The notes: generated from the sequence alone by a model not told the origin. A stretch of 64,000 nucleotides of DNA from JACDEA01 sp963742585 (GCA_963742585.1 CAVUMI010000009.1:1860001-1924000), one strand, 5' to 3'. Positions 24,988-33,855 are shown, counted from the first letter of the stretch. Made by a program: numbers and translations.

Positions 24988-26344
24988 CGGCGGCGTCGGC
25001 TAGGGCCTCAGCCAGCGCGGGGTGGACGAGAAGGCTCTCGACGATGTCCGACACCTTGAGGTTGGCGGTGACCGCCAGCGCGATGACCGAGATCAACTCG
25101 GATGCACTCCGTCCCACGATCGATCCACCGAGCACCACCCCGGTGGCCGGGTCGGACACGATCTTCACGAACCCGCGCGGGTCGCCGTCGATCTGCGCGC
25201 GTGCGTTGGCCGCGAAGGGGACCTTAGTAACCCGAATCTTGCGACCGATGGCGAACGCCTCGGCTTCGGCCAGGCCGACGTCGGCGATCTCGGGCTCGGT
25301 GAATATCGCGCTGGCGGCTTTGTCGTAGTCGAGATGACGGTGCTCGCGCGAGTGCAGACCCATCACGTGCTCCGCGACCTTGCGCCCTTGCATCGACGCC
25401 ACCGATGCCAGCGGGAGGCGGCCGGACACATCGCCCGCCGCATAGATGTGCGGCACGTTCGACTGGCAGTGCTGATTGATGGGGACGTAGCCACCGGCGT
25501 CAACGTCGACGCCGGCCTCGTCGAGGCCGAGCCCCTCCGAGTTCGGAACCGAGCCGATGGCCAGGAGGGCGTGCGATCCGTGCGCGACGCGACCGTCGTC
25601 GCAGCGGACCGCGACGGCAGTGCCCTCGCGGAAGATGCCGGTGGCGCGCGCGCCCTTCATCAGCATGACGCCGGTCTTAAGGAAGTCGTCCTCGAGGGCG
25701 GCGGCAACCTCCGGGTCCTTCTGGGGAAGCACCTGCTGGCGGGAAACGATGAGCGTGACCTTGGCGCCGAACGACCGGAACATGTGCACGAACTCAACGC
25801 CGGTCACTCCCGACCCGATCACCACGAGGTGCTCCGGCATCTCAGGCGGCGGGTAGGCCTGCCGCGTGGTCAGGACCCGTTCACCGTCGACCTCGGCCCA
25901 CTCGGGGATGCGTGGTCGGCTCCCCGTGCTGATGAGCACGGCGTCGGCGTCGACCTCTTCGAGTCCGGTAGCCGTTTCGGCGACCACTTCGTGCGGGCCC
26001 TTCAGCCGGCCGGTCCCCTGGATGATGCGCACACCCTGGCTCTCGAGAAGCGAGCAGGCAGCCGCGTTGAGGCCGGACTCGATCCGCTGGATCCGCTCCG
26101 ACAGCCGCTGCAGGTCGGGCGCGGGGTCAAGATGGGCGAGGCCCATAACTTCAGCCCGGCGCGTCTCCGAGAGAACATCGCCCGTGGCGATCATCGCCTT
26201 GGAGGGGATGCAGTCCCACAGGTTGGCTGCCCCACCGACGATGTCGCGCTCGACCATCGTCACCTCGGCGCCCAGCCGAGCCGCGTACGTGGCCGCTTGC
26301 AACCCGGCCGGGCCGGCACCAATGATCGTGAACCGCACCGCCAT
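24983..26344 (-). CDS. lpdA: NAD(P)H-quinone reductase, LpdA (Rv3303c) type flavoprotein
   Basis: 453 residues of the flavoprotein disulfide reductase fold: GAGPAGLQAATYAARLG (FAD), a second dinucleotide loop GSGVTGVEFVHMF, and a C-terminal dimer interface. The redox site reads GGAANLWDCIPSKAM, so the first of the two usual cysteines is alanine and no disulfide can form. M. tuberculosis LpdA has the same loss and acts as a quinone reductase rather than a lipoamide dehydrogenase, so that role is expected here. The true E3 is at 47441-48829. It is first in a three-gene minus-strand group. Confidence 0.88.
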   Translation of the reverse strand: MAVRFTIIGAGPAGLQAATYAARLGAEVTMVERDIVGGAANLWDCIPSKAMIATGDVLSETRRAEVMGLAHLDPAPDLQRLSERIQRIESGLNAAACSLLESQGVRIIQGTGRLKGPHEVVAETATGLEEVDADAVLISTGSRPRIPEWAEVDGERVLTTRQAYPPPEMPEHLVVIGSGVTGVEFVHMFRSFGAKVTLIVSRQQVLPQKDPEVAAALEDDFLKTGVMLMKGARATGIFREGTAVAVRCDDGRVAHGSHALLAIGSVPNSEGLGLDEAGVDVDAGGYVPINQHCQSNVPHIYAAGDVSGRLPLASVASMQGRKVAEHVMGLHSREHRHLDYDKAASAIFTEPEIADVGLAEAEAFAIGRKIRVTKVPFAANARAQIDGDPRGFVKIVSDPATGVVLGGSIVGRSASELISVIALAVTANLKVSDIVESLLVHPALAEALADAAE

Positions 26345-26375
26345 CTCGCTACGAGGCTACCGGCGCACCGAATTC

Positions 26376-27920
26376 CTAGATGCGAACTGGCATGAACACG
26401 CCGAGGACCCAACCGAGTGTGGCGGCGTTGATGAGGGCGATGACGGTGACGTTGCGGCTGGCCGCGTAGACGCCGGCGCTGAACACTTCGAGGACGAGGA
26501 ACAGGACGACGAACAGCGGCATGATCAGCGTGATGAAGCCGTCGACAACGCCGAGCACCGCGCCGACGTAGAGCGCGACGAGGAGCAGCACGCGCCCTGC
26601 GGCCGACATACCAACCGCCTGGCGCAACGAGCCCCGCCGCAGCCAGCGCTCGACGGGGATCGTGAACACCGCGAGCCCGGCGCCGATCACCACGCCCAGG
26701 ACCAGGCGCTTGGGCGTCGGCACCAGCTCGTGGAGGAACGGTCCGATCGGCTGGAGCAAGAGATACAGGGCGAGGAACCCGGCGCCGACCGCAAGCCAGG
26801 TCGCGCGGTCGACACCGCGGGGCTGCTCGCTCGCCGGTGGGAGGAAGCGGGCCAACGCGTGGTCTGGGGCGCGGCGCAGCAGCGGAACCGCGGCGACCAA
26901 CACCAGGCCGGCGAGGGCCAGGACCGACACGAGGCTCTCGGCCACATCGACGCGGAGGAACCCGGCAGGAACGCCAAGGCTGGTGATGGGCCAGGGAGCG
27001 ATCAAGGCGGCCGCGAGCAACAGCAGGCCGCCGCCGACGCGCGTCGCCGGCTCCTCGGTCCGCGGCGGCGCGAGGCGGCCGATCAACGCGCCGACCGCGT
27101 ACAGCAGGACGAGGACGAACGGGATGTACGAGAGAAGGAACGCGCGGCGGTCCTGCGAGAGGTCAGGCTTGCCGTCGCGCGTGACGCCCAGGGCCTGGTC
27201 GAGCCACTCGATCGTGCGCTCGCCGGCGCCGGGTGACGTGATGATCGTGGCGATGCCGGTCTTGACAGTGTCGACGCGGACGGCGGTGCGCTTCGCGAAG
27301 TCGCCCTCGGTCTCACCCTCCTTCACCTCATGACCGAGGATCTTGGCCGCCAGTTCCTTGCCGTCGCTGTGGACGTCGTCGCTGCTGGACGGAAGGAGGA
27401 AGAGCACATTCGCCGGCCGCAAGGGGCCGTCGGCAGTGTCCCCGCCGGCCAGGGCGACGGTGGCCTTGATGCGCTCGTCGCGCGACGCATGTTCCACGAC
27501 CAGGAACGCCCCCATCGAGTGCCCGACAAGGGCAATGCGCGTCGGGTCGAAGTCGCCGCCGTCGTCGACCTTGTCCAACACGGTGATCAGGTCGTCGCGG
27601 ATGTCGCCGATGAACGGGCTGTTGTTGGTGCCATGGCCGCGGACGTCGAAGGTGACTGCCGCGTACCCGTTCCGGGCCAGCCAACGACCGAGCGTGCTGA
27701 GTCCGACGCGATCGCCCGAGTAACCGTGCGCCAAAACGACTACCGGCAGCGGCTCGGCGGGGTCCTCCTCGGGCAGGTAGACCGTGGCGGGAATGTCGTC
27801 GCCGAAGGACTGCCCGAAGCTGGGCGGATCGCCCCGCTGCACCACCCCCAGTCCGAACATGGTGACGATGACGCCGACCGCCGCCACGACTACTGCGATC
27901 ACCCTCCAGCTGAGCCGCAT
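26376..27920 (-). CDS. alpha/beta-hydrolase fused to a multipass membrane domain
   Basis: 514 residues. One N-terminal hydrophobic helix, then a hydrolase domain with VVVLAHGYSGD (oxyanion region), a FDVRGHGTNN motif and the nucleophile elbow GHSMG (around 149). From about residue 270 on there are seven or so transmembrane segments. The catalytic domain probably faces outside. Similar proteins in actinobacteria are annotated as membrane-bound esterase or dienelactone-hydrolase relatives; the substrate is unknown. Confidence 0.75.
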   Translation of the reverse strand: MRLSWRVIAVVVAAVGVIVTMFGLGVVQRGDPPSFGQSFGDDIPATVYLPEEDPAEPLPVVVLAHGYSGDRVGLSTLGRWLARNGYAAVTFDVRGHGTNNSPFIGDIRDDLITVLDKVDDGGDFDPTRIALVGHSMGAFLVVEHASRDERIKATVALAGGDTADGPLRPANVLFLLPSSSDDVHSDGKELAAKILGHEVKEGETEGDFAKRTAVRVDTVKTGIATIITSPGAGERTIEWLDQALGVTRDGKPDLSQDRRAFLLSYIPFVLVLLYAVGALIGRLAPPRTEEPATRVGGGLLLLAAALIAPWPITSLGVPAGFLRVDVAESLVSVLALAGLVLVAAVPLLRRAPDHALARFLPPASEQPRGVDRATWLAVGAGFLALYLLLQPIGPFLHELVPTPKRLVLGVVIGAGLAVFTIPVERWLRRGSLRQAVGMSAAGRVLLLVALYVGAVLGVVDGFITLIMPLFVVLFLVLEVFSAGVYAASRNVTVIALINAATLGWVLGVFMPVRI

Positions 27921-27969
27921 AGCGAGCAGTCTTCGCCCAAATGGCCAGGAGCGCCAACGGTTTGAAGAC

Positions 27970-28605
27970 CTATGTATGCGCTGAGATGTAGATGCGCTGG
28001 GTCGGTCCTTCTTCGGGGTACGGCGGGCGTTCGATGGCGCTGTCGATCATGAAGCCGGCGGCCTCGATCGTCGCGGTGAACTCGTCGAGCGCGAAGTAGG
28101 TGCCGGTGAACGGCACGGGCTGGCCGAGGAACTCGTCGGAACGGATCTCGCCGGTGCCCGCGTGCACCGCGACGACAAGCACACCTCCGGGTGCGAGTAC
28201 GCGGTGGATCTCGGCCAGCGCGATCGGGACCTCGGTGCGCTCGATGTGGATGATCGAGTAAAGCGCGACCACGGCGGCCCACGCGCCACCGTCGGCGGCG
28301 CCGAGGTCGAGCATGTTGCCCTGTTCGAAGCGCAGACCCGGGTTTCGCCGCCGGGCGAGTTCGACCATCGCGGTCGAGAGATCGACGCCGATGACCTCGG
28401 CGCCACGCTGGGCCAGGTAGCGGGCAACGTGGCCGGGTCCGCAGCCCAGATCGCAGATGACGCCATCCACGCCGGCCGCCAGCTCGTCGAGCAGCTGGCG
28501 GTCGAACGGCTTGTAGTCGAGTTCGTGAAAGAGCTTGTCGGCGTAGGACTCGGCCACGGCGTCGTACGACGCGGCGATCGCCGCGGGCTCGTATCCCTCG
28601 CTCAC
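27970..28605 (-). CDS. class I SAM-dependent methyltransferase
   Basis: 211 residues with the SAM site CDLGCGPGHVARYLAQ (motif I), VIGVDLS (motif II) and a mid-domain AVVALYSIIHIE. It belongs to the UbiE/MenG-like group, and the acceptor cannot be deduced. The start overlaps the stop of the mutase (GTGA), so the two proteins are made together. That is unusual, because mutases normally sit beside a GTPase chaperone such as MeaB. Confidence 0.8.
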   Translation of the reverse strand: MSEGYEPAAIAASYDAVAESYADKLFHELDYKPFDRQLLDELAAGVDGVICDLGCGPGHVARYLAQRGAEVIGVDLSTAMVELARRRNPGLRFEQGNMLDLGAADGGAWAAVVALYSIIHIERTEVPIALAEIHRVLAPGGVLVVAVHAGTGEIRSDEFLGQPVPFTGTYFALDEFTATIEAAGFMIDSAIERPPYPEEGPTQRIYISAHT

Positions 28606-30182
28606 CGACTCGGTTGGTAGACCCCGAAGACGTCGCGGAGGACGTCGCTCACCTCGCCGAGGGTGGCCGACCGACGGAGCGCTTCCTTCATCGGTACGAG
28701 CACGTTCTGTGTGCCCTCTGCGGCGGCGCGCAGATCGCCGAGCGCCGCATCGACCGCGGGTTGGTCGCGCTCGGCCCGCACCCGCTGCGTGCGAGCCATT
28801 TGCTGCCGCTGCAGTTCGGGGTCGATCGGGAAGACATCGGCCGGCTCGGGCGCGTCGTCGACGTACTTGTTCACACCGACGATGATCTTCTCGCCGTCGT
28901 CGATGGCCTTGGTGTACGCGTACGCGGCCTGCTCGATCTCGTCCTGCATGAAGCCGGCCTCAATGGCGGCCACCGCCCCGCCCATGCCGTCGATCTTCTC
29001 GATGTATGCCATCGCCGCGGTCTCGATCGAATCGGTGAGCGACTCGACGAAGTACGAGCCAGCCAACGGGTCGGTGGTGTCCGACACCCCCGACTCGTTC
29101 TGAATGACCTGCTGCGTGCGCAACGCGAGCGTGGCCGCGCGTGTGGTCGGCAGGCCCAGCGCCTCATCGAAGCCATTGGTGTGGAGGCTCTGGGTACCGC
29201 CCATCGCCGCGGCGAGCGCTTGCAACGTGACGCGCATGATGTTGTTCTCGGGTTGCTGGGCCGTGAGCGTCGAGCCACCAGTCTGGGTGTGGAAGCGCAG
29301 CTTCTTCGACTTGTCGCTCTTGGCACCGAACCGGTCGGTCATGATCCGCGACCACATTCGGCGGGCGGCGCGGAACTTGGCCACCTCTTCGAAGAAATTG
29401 TTGTGCGCGTTCCAGAAGAACGAGAGCCGCGGCGCGAACTCGTCGACGTCCATCCCGGTGGCGATACCGGCCTCGACGTAGGCGATGCCGTTGGCCAGCG
29501 TGAACGCAATCTCCTGCACCGCGGTCGAACCCGCCTCGCGGATGTGGTACCCCGAGATCGAAATCGTGTTCCACTGCGGCATGTGCTCACGGCAGTAGCT
29601 GAAGATGTCGGTGATGATCCGCATCGACTGCCGGGGCGGGTACACGTAGGTGCCGCGGGCGACGTACTCCTTGAGGATGTCGTTCTGGATCGTTCCGCCG
29701 AGCTTCGCGCTGGGAACGCCCTGCTCCTCGGCGACCAACTCATACAGCAGCAACAGGATCGACGCGGTCGAGTTGATCGTCATCGATGTGGTGACCTGGT
29801 CGAGCGGCATGCCGGCAAGGAGCAGGCGCATGTCGGCGATCGAGTCGATGGCCACGCCGACCTTGCCGACCTCGCCCTCGGCGCGGGGGTGGTCCGAGTC
29901 GTACCCCATCTGCGTGGGCAGGTCGAAGGCGCATGAGAGTCCGGTGGATCCGTTCGCGAGGAGGAGCTTCCAGCGCTCGTTGGTCGCCTCGGCGGTGCCG
30001 AAGCCCGAGTATGGGCGGATCGTCCAGGGGCGGGCGCGGTTGACCGACGGGTAGACGCCGCGTGTGTACGGCTCGTCGCCGGGTAGCCCCAACTCGGTGT
30101 CAGGGTTCCAGCCGTTCAGGTCGGCGGCGGTATAGACGGCCTTGATCGGGATCCCGGAGTCGGTCTCGGGAAGTTCGGGCAC
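28602..30182 (-). CDS. methylmalonyl-CoA mutase large subunit (no B12-binding domain)
   Basis: 526 residues from GTG 30182, which has GGGA just upstream. Mutase TIM-barrel signatures: RPWTIRPYSGFGTAEATN, FDLPTQMGYDSDHPRAEGEVG, SMTINSTA, GTIQNDILKEY, SISGYHIREAGSTAVQE and FHTQTGGSTLTAQQPENNI. Tyr58 and Arg176 are 118 residues apart, as are Tyr89 and Arg207, which bind the carboxylate in methylmalonyl-CoA mutase. Isobutyryl-CoA mutase has Phe and Gln there. The protein ends before a cobalamin domain, so a separate small subunit is required and is not in the window. The cobalamin adenosyltransferase at 35807 could supply its cofactor. Confidence 0.87.
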   Translation of the reverse strand: MPELPETDSGIPIKAVYTAADLNGWNPDTELGLPGDEPYTRGVYPSVNRARPWTIRPYSGFGTAEATNERWKLLLANGSTGLSCAFDLPTQMGYDSDHPRAEGEVGKVGVAIDSIADMRLLLAGMPLDQVTTSMTINSTASILLLLYELVAEEQGVPSAKLGGTIQNDILKEYVARGTYVYPPRQSMRIITDIFSYCREHMPQWNTISISGYHIREAGSTAVQEIAFTLANGIAYVEAGIATGMDVDEFAPRLSFFWNAHNNFFEEVAKFRAARRMWSRIMTDRFGAKSDKSKKLRFHTQTGGSTLTAQQPENNIMRVTLQALAAAMGGTQSLHTNGFDEALGLPTTRAATLALRTQQVIQNESGVSDTTDPLAGSYFVESLTDSIETAAMAYIEKIDGMGGAVAAIEAGFMQDEIEQAAYAYTKAIDDGEKIIVGVNKYVDDAPEPADVFPIDPELQRQQMARTQRVRAERDQPAVDAALGDLRAAAEGTQNVLVPMKEALRRSATLGEVSDVLRDVFGVYQPSR

Positions 30183-30192
30183 GTCCCTCAGG

Positions 30193-31371
30193 TTACGACG
30201 ACGCCGGTGGGGCTTGTTTCGGATGCGGCATGCACAACTCGTCGTACTCGGCGATGACGATCTCGCCGGCATCCTCGCCACACGCCGCGCACTGCGGATC
30301 GCGCCGCACTTTGAAGGTGCGGAACTCCTCCTCGAGCGCGTCGTAGGCGAGCAGGCGGCCGACGAGCGGATCGCCGAGGTTGAGGAGGAGCTTGATCGCC
30401 TCCATCGCCTGAATCGAGCCGATGATGCCCGGAAGGACGCCGAGAACGCCGGCCTCCGCGCAACTCGGCGCGTGCTCGGCCGGCGGCGGCTCGGGCAGGA
30501 AGCAGCGGTAGCACGGGCCTTCATACGGCTTGAACACCGATGCCTGGCCTTCGAAACGGAAGATCGACCCGTGGACGACGGGGATGCGCTTGAGCAGCGA
30601 CGCGTCGTTGACCAGGTACCGCGTCGGGAAGTTGTCGGTGCCGTCGACGATCACGTCGTAGCCATCGATGATGTCGAGCACGTTGTCGGCGCCGAGGCGG
30701 ACGTCGTAGGTGACGACGTCGACGTCGGGGTTCAGCGTCGTAAGTGTCTTCTTGGCCGAGTCGACCTTGCGGTCCCCGATCCGCTCCATGTTGTGCAGGA
30801 TCTGGCGCTGAAGGTTGGAGTCGTCGACGACGTCCATGTCGATGATGCCGATCGTGCCGACTCCGGCAGCGGCCAAATAAAGCGCGGCGGGCGAGCCAAG
30901 TCCACCGGCACCGAGCATCAGCACCTTGGACTCGAGGAGCTTGAGCTGACCGGCGACGTCGACGTCCGGAAGCAGCAGGTGACGCTGGTAGCGGTTGCGC
31001 TGCTCGGGCGTCAAGGACTGCGGCGTCCGCCAGTGGCGACCCTCGTCTTTCCACCGATTGAAACCACCTGCCAGGTTCAGGACGTTGCTGTAACCCAACT
31101 CCTGCAAGGTCTTCGCCGCGAACGCCGAGCGGTTACCGCTGGCGCAATGAACGACGATCGGTGTGTCCTTGTCGGGGATCTTGCTCTCGACTTGTCCCTC
31201 GAGGTGACCGCGCGGAATGTGCATGGCGCCCGGTATGGCCCCCTGCTGATACTCGTCGGGCTCCCGGACGTCGAGAACGGTCGCCTGGTCGAGTCGGGCC
31301 TCGGCGTCGGCGCCCGAGATCTCAGAGGTCTCAGCCCGGGCCGCGGCAAGAAGATCGCGATACGTCGGCAT
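30193..31371 (-). CDS. rhodanese-MoeB fusion: sulfur carrier adenylyltransferase/sulfurtransferase
   Basis: 392 residues. An N-terminal rhodanese domain (about 15-110) has the active-site loop VVHCASGNRS with its cysteine. Then a ThiF/MoeB domain has RYQRHLLLPDVD, the ATP loop MLGAGGLGSPAALYLAAAG, NLQRQILH, VDGTDNFPTRYL and zinc-type pairs CYRC and CAAC. It would adenylate and thiolate a ubiquitin-like carrier such as MoaD or ThiS. The usual actinobacterial MoeZ order is MoeB then rhodanese; here it is reversed. A thiS is at 49834. Confidence 0.87.
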   Translation of the reverse strand: MPTYRDLLAAARAETSEISGADAEARLDQATVLDVREPDEYQQGAIPGAMHIPRGHLEGQVESKIPDKDTPIVVHCASGNRSAFAAKTLQELGYSNVLNLAGGFNRWKDEGRHWRTPQSLTPEQRNRYQRHLLLPDVDVAGQLKLLESKVLMLGAGGLGSPAALYLAAAGVGTIGIIDMDVVDDSNLQRQILHNMERIGDRKVDSAKKTLTTLNPDVDVVTYDVRLGADNVLDIIDGYDVIVDGTDNFPTRYLVNDASLLKRIPVVHGSIFRFEGQASVFKPYEGPCYRCFLPEPPPAEHAPSCAEAGVLGVLPGIIGSIQAMEAIKLLLNLGDPLVGRLLAYDALEEEFRTFKVRRDPQCAACGEDAGEIVIAEYDELCMPHPKQAPPASS

Positions 31372-31381
31372 ACAGCCTTAA

Positions 31382-31397
31382 ACCTTACTAGTTAGGT
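31382..31397. promoter_or_regulatory. imperfect palindrome upstream of the rhodanese-MoeB gene
   Basis: ACCTTACTAGTTAGGT is a 16-bp inverted repeat with 14 of 16 positions symmetric, centred on CTAG and ending 10 bp before the ATG at 31371. It could be an operator. The half-sites run opposite to the DtxR/IdeR consensus, so no regulator is proposed. Confidence 0.35.
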
Positions 31398-31406
31398 CAA
31401 CATTCC

Positions 31407-31841
31407 CTAGCTGGTCTGCACGATCATCACCGTGCAGCGGGCGTGGTGGCTGACCGAGTTGGGCACGCTGCCCAGGACCCGGCGGGTGCCCCGCATACCG
31501 CGGTTGCCAACCACGATGAGGTCGGCCTGCTCACGTTCAGCCGTCTCGATCAATGCGTCGGCCGGATTACCGGGGCAAGCGTGGGCCTCGACCTCGAGCC
31601 CATCGCCGGCCACCGCCTTGACGGCCTGTTCGGATAGATCGATCGCGTCCTGCTCCGGATTGATCATCGAGGTGAGGTCAACGGAAAGGGCTTCGGGATT
31701 GATCACAAGTTCGGCGATCGGCTTGAACGCGGTCACCACGTGAAGCCTCGCGCCACTGAGCCGGGCGAGTTCGGCCGCCTTGCTGACCGCCTCATTCGCG
31801 TTTGGCGATCCGTCGGTGCCCACCACGATCGACGTGAACAT
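31407..31841 (-). CDS. universal stress protein, single domain
   Basis: 144 residues starting FTSIVVGTDGSPNANEAV, with the ATP-binding motif G-2x-G-9x-G-S in VVGNRGMRGTRRVLGSVPN near the C-terminus. It likely binds ATP and acts in stress or dormancy adaptation. ATG 31841 is preferred over TTG 31844 because it is preceded by a G-rich ribosome site. It stands alone between divergent genes. Confidence 0.9.
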   Translation of the reverse strand: MFTSIVVGTDGSPNANEAVSKAAELARLSGARLHVVTAFKPIAELVINPEALSVDLTSMINPEQDAIDLSEQAVKAVAGDGLEVEAHACPGNPADALIETAEREQADLIVVGNRGMRGTRRVLGSVPNSVSHHARCTVMIVQTS

Positions 31842-31865
31842 CAAACCCCCCTACCTTCCTGCGCT

Positions 31866-32450
31866 ATGGAGTTCCAGGACGTGGTCCGCCAACGGCGAAT
31901 GGTACGCGCCTTCGAGGATCGGCCGCTGACACGCGAGGTCGTCGATCGAGTACTGGACAATGCGGTGCGCGCTCCCTCGGCCGGCTTCACCCAGGGATGG
32001 GCGTTCCTCGTCCTCGAGGACCGCGAGCAGACCGACACGTTCTGGACGGCGATCGCCCACGGCAACACCCCGCATCAGGCGGTTTATAACGCGCCGCTCA
32101 TCGTCGTGTGCCTTTCGCACAAGGCGGCCTACCTCGACCGTTACGCTAAGCCCGACAAGGGGTGGTCCGACCGCGACGAGGCCCGCTGGCCGGCGCCCTA
32201 CTGGGACATCGACACCGGCTTTGCCGCGCTGCTCATGCTGCTGACCGCGGTCGATGCCGGGCTGGGCGGGCTGTTCTTCGGGATCGTCCCGCAGCGCGTG
32301 GCGGCATTCCGGGATGCCTTCTCGGTGCCGGCGGCCTACAACCCGATCGGTGCGGTTGCAATCGGCCACCCGGCGCCGGATACGCCCTCGGCCTCGCTCA
32401 AGCTCGGTCGCCGCCCGCTGGAGACGGTGGTCCATCGGGGCCACTGGTGA
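31866..32450 (+). CDS. nitroreductase-family FMN oxidoreductase
   Basis: 194 residues. FQDVVRQRRMVRAFEDRPL at the N-terminus is the FMN-phosphate-binding Arg cluster, APSAGFTQGWAFLV follows, and the C-terminal half has the mid-domain LTAVDAGLGGLFFGI. It uses NAD(P)H or possibly F420H2. A stand-alone protein of this fold could supply the dehydro-F420-0 reduction that is fused to CofE in mycobacterial FbiB, but nothing in the sequence proves it. A TACCTT hexamer lies eight bases before ATG 31866. The end overlaps the sirtuin by 53 bp. Confidence 0.83.
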   Translation: MEFQDVVRQRRMVRAFEDRPLTREVVDRVLDNAVRAPSAGFTQGWAFLVLEDREQTDTFWTAIAHGNTPHQAVYNAPLIVVCLSHKAAYLDRYAKPDKGWSDRDEARWPAPYWDIDTGFAALLMLLTAVDAGLGGLFFGIVPQRVAAFRDAFSVPAAYNPIGAVAIGHPAPDTPSASLKLGRRPLETVVHRGHW

Positions 32451-33198
32451 GACGGGGCAGCACCGCGCTGATCGACTCCCGGATAACCGCATCGGCGAGC
32501 GTGTCGAATTCGGTGGGCTGGTCGTTGATGATGACGACGCGGGCGCCGGCCTGCGCGGCGAGCGGCACCAATCCCGCAGCTGGGTAGACGCCGAGAGTCG
32601 ACCCGATAGCGAGCAACAGGTCGCATGCGACCGCGGCGCGCTGGGCGGCGTCGATCACGTCGGGCTCCAGCGACTGGCCGAAGCTGATCGTGGCCGACTT
32701 CAAGATGCCCCCGCACGTGCGACAGGGCGGGTCTTCCTCGCCGGCCCGAACGCGCGCCAGCGCGCGCTCCATGGGCGCCGTCTCCCCACATGACCAGCAC
32801 TTCACGAAGTGCGCGGTGCCGTGCACCTCGAGGACGCGTGACGGATCCGAACCCGCGGCCTGGTGCAGACCGTCGACGTTCTGCGTGACGATCGCCAGCA
32901 ACGTCCCCCGGCGCTCGAGCTCGACCAGAGCCTTATGACCGGCGTTGGGCTCGGCCGACCAGATCGGCGACGTCAGCCGGCTCCGCCATCCCGCCTTCCT
33001 AATCTCCGGGTCGGTCAGGTAATAGCGGATGTCAGCCTGCTTCTCGGCCGCCGGGTTCTTCGTCCAGAGGCCCTGCGGACCGCGGAAATCGGCGATGCCC
33101 GAGTCGGTGGAGATGCCGGCGCCGGTGAGAACGACGATGCGCGTCGCCGCATCGATCCACGCCTTGACTGCGTCATTGACTTTAGCTTCTGAATACAT
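32398..33198 (-). CDS. Sir2-family NAD-dependent protein deacylase
   Basis: 266 residues from ATG 33198. Sirtuin motifs are complete: VLTGAGISTDSGIADFRG (NAD), TQNVDGLHQAAG (Asn-Asp), the catalytic histidine in VLEVHGTAHFVKC, a zinc site of two pairs CWSC and CRTC, and LAIGSTLGVYPAAGL. It removes acetyl or acyl groups from lysine. The C-terminal tail is proline/glycine-rich and antisense to the nitroreductase end. Confidence 0.92.
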   Translation of the reverse strand: MYSEAKVNDAVKAWIDAATRIVVLTGAGISTDSGIADFRGPQGLWTKNPAAEKQADIRYYLTDPEIRKAGWRSRLTSPIWSAEPNAGHKALVELERRGTLLAIVTQNVDGLHQAAGSDPSRVLEVHGTAHFVKCWSCGETAPMERALARVRAGEEDPPCRTCGGILKSATISFGQSLEPDVIDAAQRAAVACDLLLAIGSTLGVYPAAGLVPLAAQAGARVVIINDQPTEFDTLADAVIRESISAVLPRLTSGPDGPPSPAGGDRA

Positions 33199-33255
33199 GA
33201 AAGTACATGAAACGCACTTCTCCTCATGCGTCGCCTGTTCCGGAGGTTGGCACAA

Positions 33256-33855
33256 ATGGCCGACACCCTCGATATCCGTCCGTGGCCGGACCCTGTGATC
33301 GATGCACTGGGTCACGACCCCCGATCCCACTACGTCGAGAGCTACTGGCTCAGCGTCCTCGGCCCCTCTACCACTTGGCTCATGCGCCGCTTCGCCCGCG
33401 GCCTCGAGGCGTCGCCGGCCGGCTTCACGCTCTCGCTCGACAACACCGCGCGAGCGCTCGGACTCGCTACGACAAGCAGTCGCCACTCGCCGTTCGCCCG
33501 GGCGCTGACCCGCTGCGTCCAATTCGACCTGGCGCAGGATCGCGGCAGCGGTGTCCTCGCCGTTCGCCGCAAGGTACCGCCGCTCAACCGTCGGCAGATC
33601 GTCCGGTTACCCGACGACCTGCAGCAGTCGCACAAGGAGTGGCAAGCGGCGCAGCTGGCGACACCGACGGTGGAGAGTCGGCGCCGGCGCGCCCGTCAGC
33701 TTGCGCTCTCACTCTTGGAGTTGGGTGAGGACTTCGAAACATCGGAACGCCAACTGTTGCGCTGGAAGTTCCATCCCGCCATGGCCCACGAGGCGGCGGC
33801 GTGGGCGTGGGACCGCCATCGGCGCACGCTCGCGGCTACGAGCAGTGAGTCTTAG
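33256..33855 (+). CDS. conserved actinobacterial protein, unknown function
   Basis: 199 residues, soluble, rich in Arg and Trp, with no signal or transmembrane segment. It contains DPRSHYVESYWLSVLGPS and a second half of charged helices (ESRRRRARQLALSLLELG). I recognise it as a type found in many actinobacteria but know no function. ATG 33256 is preferred because GGAGG precedes it by nine bases. ATG 33226 is an alternative that adds ten residues. Confidence 0.7.
   Translation: MADTLDIRPWPDPVIDALGHDPRSHYVESYWLSVLGPSTTWLMRRFARGLEASPAGFTLSLDNTARALGLATTSSRHSPFARALTRCVQFDLAQDRGSGVLAVRRKVPPLNRRQIVRLPDDLQQSHKEWQAAQLATPTVESRRRRARQLALSLLELGEDFETSERQLLRWKFHPAMAHEAAAWAWDRHRRTLAATSSES

Noticed and set aside
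31382..31397. IdeR/DtxR box upstream of the rhodanese-MoeB gene
   Set aside because: The consensus half-sites are TTAGGTTAG and CTAACCTAA; here the halves are arranged in the opposite order.
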